From Chelatococcus reniformis (lineage in GTDB: Bacteria > Pseudomonadota > Alphaproteobacteria > Rhizobiales > Beijerinckiaceae), in contig NZ_BMGG01000013.1 in NCBI RefSeq assembly GCF_014640075.1, positions 1 through 64,000 of the forward strand: a stretch of 64,000 nt of DNA. Direction: 5' to 3'. Position numbers and translations under genes: made by a program. Below are positions 1-7,867 of this stretch, piece after piece. Each line of letters starts with the position of its first letter. Position 1 is the stretch's first letter. The notes under the pieces are model-generated. The model saw only the letters and a list, made by a program, of their open reading frames with translations. It was not told the origin of the DNA and did not search any database.

Positions 1-39
1 CGCAATGATCTGCTCTTCCGTGAACCGTGACTTCTTCAT
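1..39 (-). CDS. IS3-family transposase OrfA, N-terminal fragment (cut by window edge)
   Basis: Only 13 codons are present, starting at ATG 39 and leaving the window at base 1: MKKSRFTEEQIIA. This matches the well-known beginning of OrfA helix-turn-helix proteins of IS3-family elements (MKKSRFTEEQI...). OrfA binds the element ends and, through frameshifting with OrfB, forms the transposase. Nothing can be said about whether the element is intact. Confidence 0.75.
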   Translation of the reverse strand, partial: MKKSRFTEEQIIA

Positions 40-99
40 CCGTCCGTCCCTCGTGCTGGGGCGGACTCTAACTATCCGTGGAGGAGTTTCAGGGGCTCA
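1..99 (-). mobile_element. IS3-family insertion sequence, terminal part only
   Basis: The first 99 bases read leftward as the end of an IS3-family element. The minus strand begins TGAGCCCCTGAAACTCC at position 99, then runs through a short untranslated leader into an ATG at 39. The resulting start is typical of IS3-group OrfA proteins, and IS3 elements usually end in TG...CA, which fits the CA at 98-99. The rest of the element lies outside the window, so the other inverted repeat and the target duplication cannot be checked. The exact end at 99 is inferred. Confidence 0.72.
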
Positions 100-112
100 C
101 GTCATCGCCGTT

Positions 113-511
113 ATGAGCTATTTCCCTGACCTAACGCCGTTCACCTACGGAGGCGCCGAACCAGACCCAGCTATCTTAAACGTTGGCTGGCTGAACTTCG
201 ACCACGAAATGCCGGTGGCAGAACCAAACGAGTTGTTTCTCAGCGCTCTGAGGAAAGCGGCTGCGGAGCCCGTGAATCTTTATCGGGGTTGCCACCTTTG
301 CGACTTCTGCCCGCGACCACCAATGACCCTCTCATCAGGCGGCATGCCAATGCTGCAAGCTCGTCCCGAGACAATGGGTAACGGCGAGATTTGGGTCAAG
401 GGAAGTGATGGTTTCACATACGTCGCGCCGGCGCTTATCCTTCACTACGTCAGTGAACATCACTACGCACCGCCGAAGGTTTTCGTAGATGCCATCATCG
501 CCTGCCGCTGA
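113..511 (+). CDS. hypothetical protein with CxxCxxC motif (DUF7919-like)
   Basis: A 132-residue soluble protein without signal peptide or membrane segment. The open frame extends back to base 5, but those codons lie in the insertion-sequence end, so the ATG at 113 just inside the IS boundary is the sensible start. It begins MSYFPDLTPFTYGG, has a central NVGWLN element and a Cys-rich CHLCDFCPRP segment near residues 60-69. From memory the pattern resembles short uncharacterised DUF7919-type proteins, some linked to polymorphic toxin or immunity loci, but no function is known. It sits between the IS end and the HNH cassette and may belong to the same acquired block. Confidence 0.6.
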   Translation: MSYFPDLTPFTYGGAEPDPAILNVGWLNFDHEMPVAEPNELFLSALRKAAAEPVNLYRGCHLCDFCPRPPMTLSSGGMPMLQARPETMGNGEIWVKGSDGFTYVAPALILHYVSEHHYAPPKVFVDAIIACR

Positions 512-588
512 CGACGATGCGCCTTTCCTGCCTGCTTCCGTTTATGAGTTCACGACCTAGTCGCGGGTGACGAATTGGGGGCTTGTTG

Positions 589-1281
589 ATGGCGGACCGC
601 AAAACGATACCAGCAGCGACACGACTGCGACTGTTCTCTGAAGCAGCAGGGCATTGCCAAAGACCGGAATGCCTTGACGCTTTGTTCCCCGTTGAACTGG
701 GCGGCAACAAGCACATCGCGGAAATGGCCCACGTCATTCCGCACGGTGAGGCCGGCCCGCGCCACGAAGATCGACCTGAAGGCGACTTCGATCCGGACTC
801 CGTCGAAAATATCATCTTGCTCTGCCCGACGTGCCACACGATGATCGACAAGGACCCCGATGGCTTCCCCCGTAACATCCTCCTGGGGTGGAAGCAGAAC
901 CACGTATCCAACTTGGCGGCAAAGCAAGGGATCAGGGCTTATGACGATCGCGCTGAAGTGAGAGCAGCGATTTCCGGGGTCATGGCCGAAAACAAGGCGA
1001 TCTGGGACAAGTTCGCCCCGGAGCAAGGTACCGATTTCGAGTATGATCCCGAGTCCGAGGCTGCGAAGACGTGGAGCCATCGGATGCGGAGCGTTATCCT
1101 CCCCAACCACTACCGCGTTCAGGCTATCATCCAAGCGAACCTGCAGCTCGCCACTGAGGACGAGCGCCGGACATTTGCCGAATATCAGGAGCATGTGCGC
1201 GGGCTGGCGGAGCGCCATGTTTGCGGCGTCGCCGGCCGCGCGATCCGGTTTCCCGAAGCGATGGAAGGCATGTTCTCGTGA
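589..1281 (+). CDS. HNH endonuclease family protein, first gene of a three-gene cassette
   Basis: A 230-residue protein. The N-terminal ~90 residues form an HNH nuclease fold: zinc-type cysteine pairs C23/C28 and C79/C82, His48 in AHVIPH, Asn74 and His83 in NIILLCPTCHTMID. These are the residues expected to bind metal and cleave nucleic acid. The remaining 140 residues are mostly helical, with a W-x8-ILPNHY element, and probably act in sensing or partner binding. I chose ATG 589, preceded by a GGGGG ribosome-binding stretch, over two TTG codons just upstream. The stop overlaps the next gene's GTG (GTGA), indicating translational coupling. The location beside an IS end and the partner genes suggest a defence or genetic-conflict role; this is inference. 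Confidence 0.78.
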   Translation: MADRKTIPAATRLRLFSEAAGHCQRPECLDALFPVELGGNKHIAEMAHVIPHGEAGPRHEDRPEGDFDPDSVENIILLCPTCHTMIDKDPDGFPRNILLGWKQNHVSNLAAKQGIRAYDDRAEVRAAISGVMAENKAIWDKFAPEQGTDFEYDPESEAAKTWSHRMRSVILPNHYRVQAIIQANLQLATEDERRTFAEYQEHVRGLAERHVCGVAGRAIRFPEAMEGMFS

Positions 1282-1916
1282 ACTGGCAGGTCAAATACGC
1301 GCTCGCCAACATCGCGGAGCAGGGCCAATTGACCGCGGAATATGTCCATGGCGAGCTGATCCGGATTGTAACGCCGGATCAGCCGGACGTGCTTGCCGCC
1401 ATATCGGCCGCAAACGAGATCGATGCGGCGACTGCGGCGAATTACCAGCAGAAGTACCCCGACATGGACTTCCTGTGCGGCTATCGGTCGGCATGCATTT
1501 GGCGAGGCGACGCGATCAAGTATCTCGAAGACGCCCGTGTAGGCTGGGGAAGTTTCGGAACCTTGACCTCGGCCGCGCTCGACGGAGATGCGAACACGGC
1601 CTCGCATAAAGCGTACAGGTTTTCGGATCGGCTGCTTCGGCAATATGGTCCTGTGCGTGACGTGAGCCGGGAGTTTGACCGCATTCACCGGGTGGCACTT
1701 AGAAGTGGAACGAGCCTCAGAATTGGGATGCTGGCCGACTATGAGCCTACGGCAGACGCCGTTCGCAGCCTTTGGGCTGACTTCGGACCTCTAGATATTG
1801 TTTGGAACATCAACCCCAACGGGAATCCTTCGGCTGAGGCGATTGATGCTGGGCGTGAGCTTGGGTGTGAGGTGATGAAATGGGACCAGCTGAAGGAACA
1901 TCTGAGAACGGCCTGA
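1278..1916 (+). CDS. unrecognised protein, middle gene of HNH/NTase cassette
   Basis: A 212-residue soluble protein that I do not recognise. It starts at GTG 1278, overlapping the HNH gene's stop as GTGA, and its own TGA overlaps the next ATG as TGATG, so the three genes are co-translated. The N-terminal half carries a CGYRSAC pair of cysteines (about residues 63-69). The C-terminal half has alternating hydrophobic strands, LRIGMLADYEP then LDIVWNINPNG then ELGCEVMKWDQL, which look like an alpha/beta domain. There is no signal peptide, membrane segment or obvious catalytic motif. It could be a sensor, a nucleic-acid binding subunit or an antidote for the nuclease; none of these is shown. Confidence 0.72.
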   Translation: MNWQVKYALANIAEQGQLTAEYVHGELIRIVTPDQPDVLAAISAANEIDAATAANYQQKYPDMDFLCGYRSACIWRGDAIKYLEDARVGWGSFGTLTSAALDGDANTASHKAYRFSDRLLRQYGPVRDVSREFDRIHRVALRSGTSLRIGMLADYEPTADAVRSLWADFGPLDIVWNINPNGNPSAEAIDAGRELGCEVMKWDQLKEHLRTA

Positions 1917-2206
1917 TGACCGCCGGCGAGATAGCCGCCCATCTATTGGGCTGCTGTGGCTCGCTGGAGCAGTTCGACGCCTACATGTTCGGTTCGGCCT
2001 TGCGCGGCATCGGCGCGGATGTCGACATTCTGGTTGTGGGCCCCAGCGGTGACACGCTGTCCCAGCTGAAGCGGGAGCTCCGGGCGGCAGGCGAGTTTCT
2101 GCCGCTCCACATTCTTTACATGCAGCCATCTGAAGAGCGGCACACCGAATTTGTGACGCGACAAAAGTGCGTAGCGCTTACGACACTGTCGGCGTCCGCT
2201 ACTTGA
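1916..2206 (+). CDS. minimal nucleotidyltransferase-like protein, third gene of cassette
   Basis: A 96-residue protein. It contains GSALRGIGADVDILVV (about residues 26-41), which gives the glycine-serine and the DxD metal ligands (Asp35, Asp37) of the pol-beta-type minimal nucleotidyltransferase superfamily (GS-x7-DxD). Proteins of this type transfer nucleotides to proteins or RNA and occur in MNT/HEPN antitoxin pairs and in some defence loci. The ATG at 1916 is chosen because it overlaps the previous stop (TGATG); an ATG at 1880 is also in frame. At 96 residues it is a bare catalytic domain, and the third acidic residue is not obvious, so it may be inactive. Confidence 0.72.
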   Translation: MTAGEIAAHLLGCCGSLEQFDAYMFGSALRGIGADVDILVVGPSGDTLSQLKRELRAAGEFLPLHILYMQPSEERHTEFVTRQKCVALTTLSASAT

Positions 2207-2661
2207 CGAAGGGCGCACTCAGGCGTCTGCTTTACGCTACCAGATCGCTCCGATGCGGTCGTGCAGCTTCTCACCATCCTGTTGATCACCGCCACATGAA
2301 CCAACGGCTGCTTTCAAGATCAGCTTCGGAGCAGCTGAACGGCCGATATGCGGCGCGAAGCGGCCGTTCGCACCGCCGTGCCGGGAGGGCCGCCTTGGGT
2401 CAAAGTCGGTCGTTCCTCACACCTGCTCTCCGACGCGTTGCGGCGGGGTGTGCGCAAGACCGTCGTTGAGCAGGCGCACGAGGTGCGGCCGAAGCCGGTG
2501 GCTACCGCCGCCTCGCTCGGCGCCTTGCCGGGCCGGACGGCGCACAGGATGATGCGCTGCTTAATCGTCTCATGGGGCCTCGTCGCGCAGCGAGCGCGGC
2601 GCCGCGGCGGCCTCGTCCGGCCCTGGGCCCTCCTCCGCCATCGCGGCGGCCGCCGCCGCGC
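2207..2661. other. gap without a convincing gene
   Basis: About 455 bases between the nucleotidyltransferase and the DUF2848 gene. Several short open frames overlap here, but none has a recognisable product or a good ribosome-binding site. The stretch could be decayed mobile DNA on the right flank of the cassette. I see no clear inverted repeats or transposase remnant. Confidence 0.5.
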
Positions 2662-3348
2662 CTACCCCGCCACCGGCAGCACCCGCACGTCGTAGGCGTG
2701 GCGGATGCGGCGGCCCAGCACCGGGTCGGTGATCTCGAACGCGAAGCGGTCGGCCGGGCGGATGCCGCCGTGCACCGCCAAGGTGCCGCCGAACATCGCC
2801 GTACCGTCGGCGAGACTCTCGCCGTAACCGGCGATGATGTCGAGCGGCGGCAGCATCGCCGCCACCGAGCCCTCCTGGTACAGGCTGCGCTGGCCGCCGA
2901 TCTCCACATGCGAGCGCAGGATCAGCCGGTCCCAGTGCGGCAGCACCTCGTCCAGCGCCCACAGCTCGGGCGCGATCGGCTTGTCGCACATCTGCTTGGA
3001 GACGGTGACGTTGTAGATCTCCACCTTGCGGTCGGTGTGGTCGGAGCCGAGGCCGAGATAGCGACGGCCGTTGGCGGCCACGATCATGAACTCCACCTCG
3101 CCCGAGGAGTCGGGGCCGGAGCATTCGATGGCCGCCGCGGTGGTCAGGCGCGCCGCCGCCACCCGGTAGTAGACCGGCGTGGTGGCCGGCCGCGGCACGC
3201 CGAGCGCCTCCAATTCAGCGATGTGCGTCTCCAGCGCCGCCTTGTCGCGCCCGGTCCAGCCGGCGATGACGGCGGTGTGGATGGTGAGCCGCTCCTCGGT
3301 GCTGCGGCCGCCGGCATGGATCAGAAAACGAAGAGTTGGGCTACCCAC
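2662..3348 (-). CDS. DUF2848 family protein
   Basis: A 228-residue cytosolic protein. The central block GLGSDHTDR (about residues 99-107) followed by VSKQMCDKP is the hallmark of the DUF2848 family, usually annotated only as hypothetical and distantly related to the fumarylacetoacetate-hydrolase fold. The open frame runs back to 3399, but GTG 3348 has a strong GGAGGG box seven bases upstream and is preferred. It lies downstream of the ABC exporter on the same strand, about 230 bases away, and is probably an independent metabolic gene. The substrate is unknown. Confidence 0.8.
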   Translation of the reverse strand: MGSPTLRFLIHAGGRSTEERLTIHTAVIAGWTGRDKAALETHIAELEALGVPRPATTPVYYRVAAARLTTAAAIECSGPDSSGEVEFMIVAANGRRYLGLGSDHTDRKVEIYNVTVSKQMCDKPIAPELWALDEVLPHWDRLILRSHVEIGGQRSLYQEGSVAAMLPPLDIIAGYGESLADGTAMFGGTLAVHGGIRPADRFAFEITDPVLGRRIRHAYDVRVLPVAG

Positions 3349-3575
3349 GGCAATTCCCTCCGCCCACGGTTGCGATCCGTTGCGCTGCGCTCTCGGCATG
3401 CCGAATGCCGTGATCGGGCGGCATCCATTTGCCCTTCACCTTGCATACGTCAACCGCAGCCGCATCCCCGGCGACGAAAGATAGCGAGCCGTTGCGCGCG
3501 CGGAAACGCCCATGGGTCTGGCGAGGCGCGATCGCCGTGCGCCCGCGGCGCCGTGATGCTCCCTCGGCGCCGGCT

Positions 3576-5705
3576 CTATTGGGCGGGGGTGAGGACCGGC
3601 GTCGGCGGCCGCACGACACCGGTGTGGCCCAGATCGATCACGCGATCGGCGCTGCGGATGGTGGAGGGGCGGTGGGCCACGATGATACGGGTGATGCGCA
3701 GGCGCCGGATGGCGTTGTTCACCACCGCTTCATTGGCCTCGTCGAGGTGGCTGGTGGCCTCGTCGAGGAACAGGATCGCGGGCTCCTTGTAGAGTGCACG
3801 CGCCAGGAACAGCCGCTGCTTCTGGCCGCCGGAGAGCGTCGATCCCATGTCGCCGACCAGCGTCTCGTAGCCCATGGGCATGCGCAGGATATCCTCGTGC
3901 AGCGCCGCCGCCTGCGCGCAGGCGAGGATGCGATCGCCGTCCGGGCTGAGGTCGAAGGCGCAGATGTTGTCGGCGATGGATCCGGCGAAGAGCCGGTCCT
4001 CCTGCAGCACGCAGCCGACCAGCCGCCGGTAGTTGGTGAGGCCGAGGGCGCGCAGCGGCACGCCGTCGATGGCGATATCGCCCGAGCTCGGCGCCATCAG
4101 CCCGGCGAGCACCTTCACGAGGGTGGTCTTGCCGCAGCCGGAGGGGCCGACGATCGCCACGGATTCGCCCGGCTCCACGGCGAGATCGAGGCGCTTGAAG
4201 ATCTCGGGTTCGCTCGCGCCGTAGCGAAAGCTCAACTGCTTCGCCTCGAGGCGCCCCTCGGGGCGGCGCAGCGGCGGACTGCGATCGTCGCCCTCGTCCT
4301 CCACCTCGGACAGCACGATGTCCGACACCCGCTCGGCGTGCAGCGACAGCATGCGGAACTGAACGAGGCTGTTGATCAGGTTCTCGATGCGGCGTGCGAA
4401 GTCGTCCTTGTAGGCGAGGAACGCCAGCAGCATGCCGACCGAGGAGCTGCCGGCGATGATGGCGGCAGCCCCCAGATAGAGCATCAGGATGCGGTCGGCC
4501 CCGAACAGGATGCTGGTGGCCGTCTGGAAGATGACGTCGAGCTTCTCGGTCTTGAGGCTGGCGTTGGTGGCGTCGACGAGATGGTTCAGCCATCCGGCCC
4601 GGCGCCGCTCCTTGAGGTCGAACAGCTTCAGGCTCGAAATGCCGCGCACGGTCTCCATGAGATGCGTGTCGCGCTTGGCATTGAACACGATCTCCTCTTC
4701 CGAGGCCTGCAGGTAGGCGGCGTAGGTGATCGCCCGCGCCGCGACATAGAGCGCCGTCGTGACGAGCCCGATCGCCGCCAGCCAGCCGCCGTAGACGAGC
4801 ATCATGGCGAACAGGCCGATGGCCATGATGCCGTCGACGACGCTCGTCACCAGTTGCGTCGACACCGTGCGCTGGATCTCGCCCAGCGACGAAAAGCGCG
4901 AGATGACGTCGCCGATGTGGCGCTTCTCGAAATAGTCGACCGGCAGGCGGATCAGCCGGTCGAACAGGCTGGAGGTCAGCTGCACACCCAGGTTGGTGGA
5001 CATGACCATGATCGCCCACGAGCGCACGAAGCGGGTGGCGGCCTGCAGCGCGACGAGCAGGCCGAGCGCCAGCGCGATCACGGTCAGCAGCGACATGTCG
5101 CCGGCGACGATGACCTGGTCGACGACGAGCTGCGTCCCGATGGGGATCAGGAGGGCGAACGCCTCGATGGCGATCGAGATCAGCAGCACGTGGGACATCG
5201 CCCGGCCGAGGCCGCTGATGCTGCGCAGCAGCTCGGTGAGCTTGAGCTGGCGCCGCTCGATGACCGGCTTGAAGCTGGCGTTCGGCCACAGCTCCAGCGC
5301 AACGCCGGTGAACTGCTTGGCGAGCTCCGCCAACGCGAGCTTGCGCCGCCCGGCGGCCGGATCGTGGATCACGACGAAGGTCTCGTTCACCTCGACCAGC
5401 ACCACGAAGTGGTTGAGGTTCCAATGCAGGATACACGGCAGCCGCAGGCGGCCGAGGCTGGCCGGTTCCAGCCGGAGCGCCCGGGCCGTCAGGTCGAGGG
5501 TGCCGGCCAGCCCCATCAGGGCGCGCAGCGTCAGCCCCTTCAGGGTGGTCGCGTAGGCGCGGCGCATGGCGGCGAGGTCGAGCGAATGGCCGTGGAAGTT
5601 GGCCACCATCGCCAGGCACGCGAGGGCGCATTCCGCCGCCTCGGTCTGCAAGATGACGGGCGTGCGGCGGCCGAAGCCAAAGCGGAGGCGTTCGAGAACC
5701 GTCAC
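3576..5705 (-). CDS. C39-peptidase/ABC exporter (bacteriocin maturation and secretion)
   Basis: A 709-residue inner-membrane transporter that cuts leader peptides and exports the mature peptide. The N-terminal C39 cysteine protease has QTEAAEC with catalytic Cys26, His99 in NHFVVL and Asp115 in HDPAAG. A six-helix ABC membrane domain follows, then an ATPase with Walker A GPSGCGKTT, signature LSGGQKQR and Walker B ILFLDEAT. Start GTG 5705 overlaps the HlyD stop (GTGA). A longer frame to 5762 exists but lies inside hlyD. The complete protease triad means the protein should process a double-glycine-type leader, which matches the precursor gene at the head of the locus. It belongs to the CvaB/lactococcin-type exporter group. 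Confidence 0.93.
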   Translation of the reverse strand: MTVLERLRFGFGRRTPVILQTEAAECALACLAMVANFHGHSLDLAAMRRAYATTLKGLTLRALMGLAGTLDLTARALRLEPASLGRLRLPCILHWNLNHFVVLVEVNETFVVIHDPAAGRRKLALAELAKQFTGVALELWPNASFKPVIERRQLKLTELLRSISGLGRAMSHVLLISIAIEAFALLIPIGTQLVVDQVIVAGDMSLLTVIALALGLLVALQAATRFVRSWAIMVMSTNLGVQLTSSLFDRLIRLPVDYFEKRHIGDVISRFSSLGEIQRTVSTQLVTSVVDGIMAIGLFAMMLVYGGWLAAIGLVTTALYVAARAITYAAYLQASEEEIVFNAKRDTHLMETVRGISSLKLFDLKERRRAGWLNHLVDATNASLKTEKLDVIFQTATSILFGADRILMLYLGAAAIIAGSSSVGMLLAFLAYKDDFARRIENLINSLVQFRMLSLHAERVSDIVLSEVEDEGDDRSPPLRRPEGRLEAKQLSFRYGASEPEIFKRLDLAVEPGESVAIVGPSGCGKTTLVKVLAGLMAPSSGDIAIDGVPLRALGLTNYRRLVGCVLQEDRLFAGSIADNICAFDLSPDGDRILACAQAAALHEDILRMPMGYETLVGDMGSTLSGGQKQRLFLARALYKEPAILFLDEATSHLDEANEAVVNNAIRRLRITRIIVAHRPSTIRSADRVIDLGHTGVVRPPTPVLTPAQ

Positions 5706-7135
5706 GGGCTTCCCGCTCCCGCGGTGCCGGCGCTCAGGCTGTAGAGCGGATCGAGGATCCACTGATAGAGCGGCCGCTTGTCGAGAAAGACGGTGGCCTG
5801 CACCCGCATGCCGGCCGTCACCTTCTGCGCGGCGCCGTAGGCGTTCACCTCCGCACGCTCGGGCTCGACGGTGATGCGGTAGAGGTTCTGATTGCCCGGG
5901 GCCGGTCCCGGCGCGGCGCTCGGACCGGGTTGGCGAAGATCCGCCAGCTCCTCCGGCCGCAGCGCGATGCGTGAGATCGCTTTCACCCGCCCGCCGTACT
6001 GGCCGAACTTCTGGTAGGGAAACGCCTCGTAGCGGAGCAGCACCTTCTGGCCGGGCTCGATGAAGCCGATGGCGCTGCTCGGCGCGCCGAGCTCGGCCAG
6101 AAGGCGCGAGGTGCCGGGCAGGATCGTGGCCATCGGCGCGCCGGCTGCCACCGTCTCGCCGGCGCGCGCCACGATGCCGGTGACGATGCCGTCCCGCGGC
6201 GCCGTGATCCAGAGGGCACGCTTGGATTCGCCTTCGGCAATCGCCTGGTCCGTCTGCGCGATCTGACGTGTGAGCTCGCTCTGCGCCGAGGCGCTGCGCG
6301 TGTCGGAGGTGGCGATCTGCGATCTCAGCTCGCTCAGCTTGGTCGCCAGTTGCAGGCGCTCGCGGCGCAGCCGTTCGAGCTGCTGGCGCTCGGCCATGTA
6401 GGCCTGCTCCTTGATGTCGACCTGCATCTGCACGACGATCTGCCGCCGGGCATACTCCTGGTAGCGCGCAAAGCCCTCCTTGAGTGCCTTGACGTACTCC
6501 CCCGAGACCGCGATCTGCTGATCGATCTGGCCGATCTCGCGCGCCGTGTCGTGCTCGCGCTGGACGAGCTCCTGCTTCTGCGCGCGGTCGAGCGCGGCTT
6601 TGCGCAGGCGCTCGGCCTCGTGCTCCTGGCGCTGGCGCCGCAGCTCCTCCACGACAGCGACCTGGGTCCCGCCGAGATTGGACAGCGCGTCGATATCGAG
6701 CGTGTAGAGTAGCTGTCCCCGGGTCACGACCTGGCCCTCGCTCGCGGCGAGCTGGACGATCCGGCCGGCCGCGGGAGCGTTGATCTTGGCGATGCCGTCC
6801 ACGGGCGTCATGACCCCGTTGACGGTCGTCCGACGGCTGTAGCTGCCGAGCACCAGCAGGCCGGCGATGGCGGCGACGGCCGCCGCGGCAAACGGCGCCG
6901 CCGCCCGGAGCGCCAGGGGAGCGACGATCCGGGGCGCACCGAGCAGCCGCTCGCGCCGGGTATCGATGACCTCGGCGCGGAAGAGAGGCGTGGGCGCGGG
7001 GTCGGCGGCAGGCGCTGGCGCAGGCTCGGCGATCGCGGCCGCCGGCTGCGGGACCGCCTGTGGCGCCCAGGCCGGCGCGGCTGCGTTCGCAGGGGCGGCC
7101 GACAGCCGGACCTCATATCGGAAGGGCTGGTTCAT
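5702..7135 (-). CDS. HlyD-family periplasmic adaptor of a type I secretion system
   Basis: A 477-residue membrane-fusion protein. A proline/alanine-rich cytoplasmic tail (about residues 1-70) precedes one membrane helix (about 85-103). Then come a first biotinyl-lipoyl half (APAAGRIVQLAASEGQVV), a long coiled-coil hairpin (about 150-295), the second lipoyl half (APRDGIVTGIVARAGETV) and a C-terminal beta-barrel domain. It would connect the ABC exporter to an outer-membrane TolC-like channel. No TolC gene is present in the window, so a channel elsewhere in the genome is presumed. It lies between the small membrane protein and the exporter, overlapping the latter by four bases. Confidence 0.92.
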   Translation of the reverse strand: MNQPFRYEVRLSAAPANAAAPAWAPQAVPQPAAAIAEPAPAPAADPAPTPLFRAEVIDTRRERLLGAPRIVAPLALRAAAPFAAAAVAAIAGLLVLGSYSRRTTVNGVMTPVDGIAKINAPAAGRIVQLAASEGQVVTRGQLLYTLDIDALSNLGGTQVAVVEELRRQRQEHEAERLRKAALDRAQKQELVQREHDTAREIGQIDQQIAVSGEYVKALKEGFARYQEYARRQIVVQMQVDIKEQAYMAERQQLERLRRERLQLATKLSELRSQIATSDTRSASAQSELTRQIAQTDQAIAEGESKRALWITAPRDGIVTGIVARAGETVAAGAPMATILPGTSRLLAELGAPSSAIGFIEPGQKVLLRYEAFPYQKFGQYGGRVKAISRIALRPEELADLRQPGPSAAPGPAPGNQNLYRITVEPERAEVNAYGAAQKVTAGMRVQATVFLDKRPLYQWILDPLYSLSAGTAGAGSP

Positions 7136-7200
7136 TCAGGGCGCGAGCCGTCGTGCAGCAGCGCCCAAACCTGGGGGGCGGAGATCATCTTGCGGCGCGA

Positions 7201-7482
7201 TCAGCCGGCGGCCCGTGCCAGCCGCCAGATCGCGTAGCCGTTGTTGGCGACGATGAGCGCGAGGACCGCCGCGAGCCCTTCGAGCGCGCCTTCGAAGCGG
7301 GAGGCAAGGCCGATCGCCGCGCCCGCAACGATAGCATAGCCGGCAACGAAGACCTCCAGGCCGTGACGCGCGATCAGCCGCTGAAACAGCAAGTTGCTCT
7401 CGGCACCGGGACCGGCGATCCGCACGCCGGCGACCGTCGTGACGAGATCGGCCAGGGCCAGGGATGCAGTCAGCCAGATCAT
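7201..7482 (-). CDS. small three-helix membrane protein, candidate immunity protein
   Basis: A 93-residue hydrophobic protein with three probable membrane helices (about residues 1-21, 40-62 and 66-88). The N-terminal LADLVTTVAGVRI...ESN segment resembles DUF5658-type small membrane proteins. Start ATG 7482 has a GGAGGAG box six bases upstream; the longer frame to 7515 has none. It sits 55 bases after the bacteriocin-like precursor and 65 bases before hlyD, the usual place for a self-immunity protein. The immunity role is inference from position and topology only. Confidence 0.75.
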   Translation of the reverse strand: MIWLTASLALADLVTTVAGVRIAGPGAESNLLFQRLIARHGLEVFVAGYAIVAGAAIGLASRFEGALEGLAAVLALIVANNGYAIWRLARAAG

Positions 7483-7537
7483 TGCGATCTCCTCCGATGG
7501 GGCGGCGGGCGTCATCGACGCCCGCCGCGTTGACGAC

Positions 7538-7867
7538 TCAGAAGCCGCTGACCTTCAGCCAACCGCCGAATGCGCCGCCGAGGGCGCCTGCGGCCGCACC
7601 GGCGCCCACCGCGCGCCAGCTGAAATCGCCGTTGATGCTGGAGGTCACGCCGCCGGCCACGGCGCCGACCACGGCGCCCCCGCCGATACGAACCGCATAG
7701 ATCGCGAGCGGCGCGATGGCGCCGTTGACGGCGTCGAGCTCGTCATCGGACAGCTCGCGGATGTCATCGGGCATCACCGGCAGCGTCGCGTCGCGAAGCG
7801 CGATTGAGGCATGGAGGCCGGGAACGGCGGGGGCATAGGGAAGCTGATAGGTCATGGAATAGCTCAT
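7538..7867 (-). CDS. bacteriocin/microcin-like precursor peptide with C39-type leader
   Basis: A 109-residue precursor. The first ~50 residues end in ELSDDELDAVNGA, matching the LSxxELxxV-x-G-(G/A) rule for leaders cut by C39 peptidases, with predicted cleavage after Ala50. The 59-residue core is extremely rich in Gly and Ala, contains several GxxxG patterns (GGGAVVGAVAGG, GAGAAAGALGGAFGG) and no cysteine, and resembles membrane-inserting class II peptides. Start ATG 7867 follows a GAGGATCGCG box; another ATG is four codons later, and the frame to 7975 lacks support. It heads a four-gene set with the small membrane protein, HlyD and C39-ABC exporter. Its activity and target cannot be read from sequence. 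Confidence 0.85.
   Translation of the reverse strand: MSYSMTYQLPYAPAVPGLHASIALRDATLPVMPDDIRELSDDELDAVNGAIAPLAIYAVRIGGGAVVGAVAGGVTSSINGDFSWRAVGAGAAAGALGGAFGGWLKVSGF

Noticed and set aside
3341-3619. Minus-strand frame ending at the DUF2848 start (…KGKWMPPDHGIRH…)
   Set aside because: It overlaps the exporter end and lacks a ribosome-binding site. The segment looked protein-like, but I could not identify it; it remains doubtful.
3429-5744. A 771-codon plus-strand frame opposite the ABC exporter
   Set aside because: It is antisense to a clearly recognisable exporter, and its sequence is rich in His, Arg, Asp and Gln without any domain.
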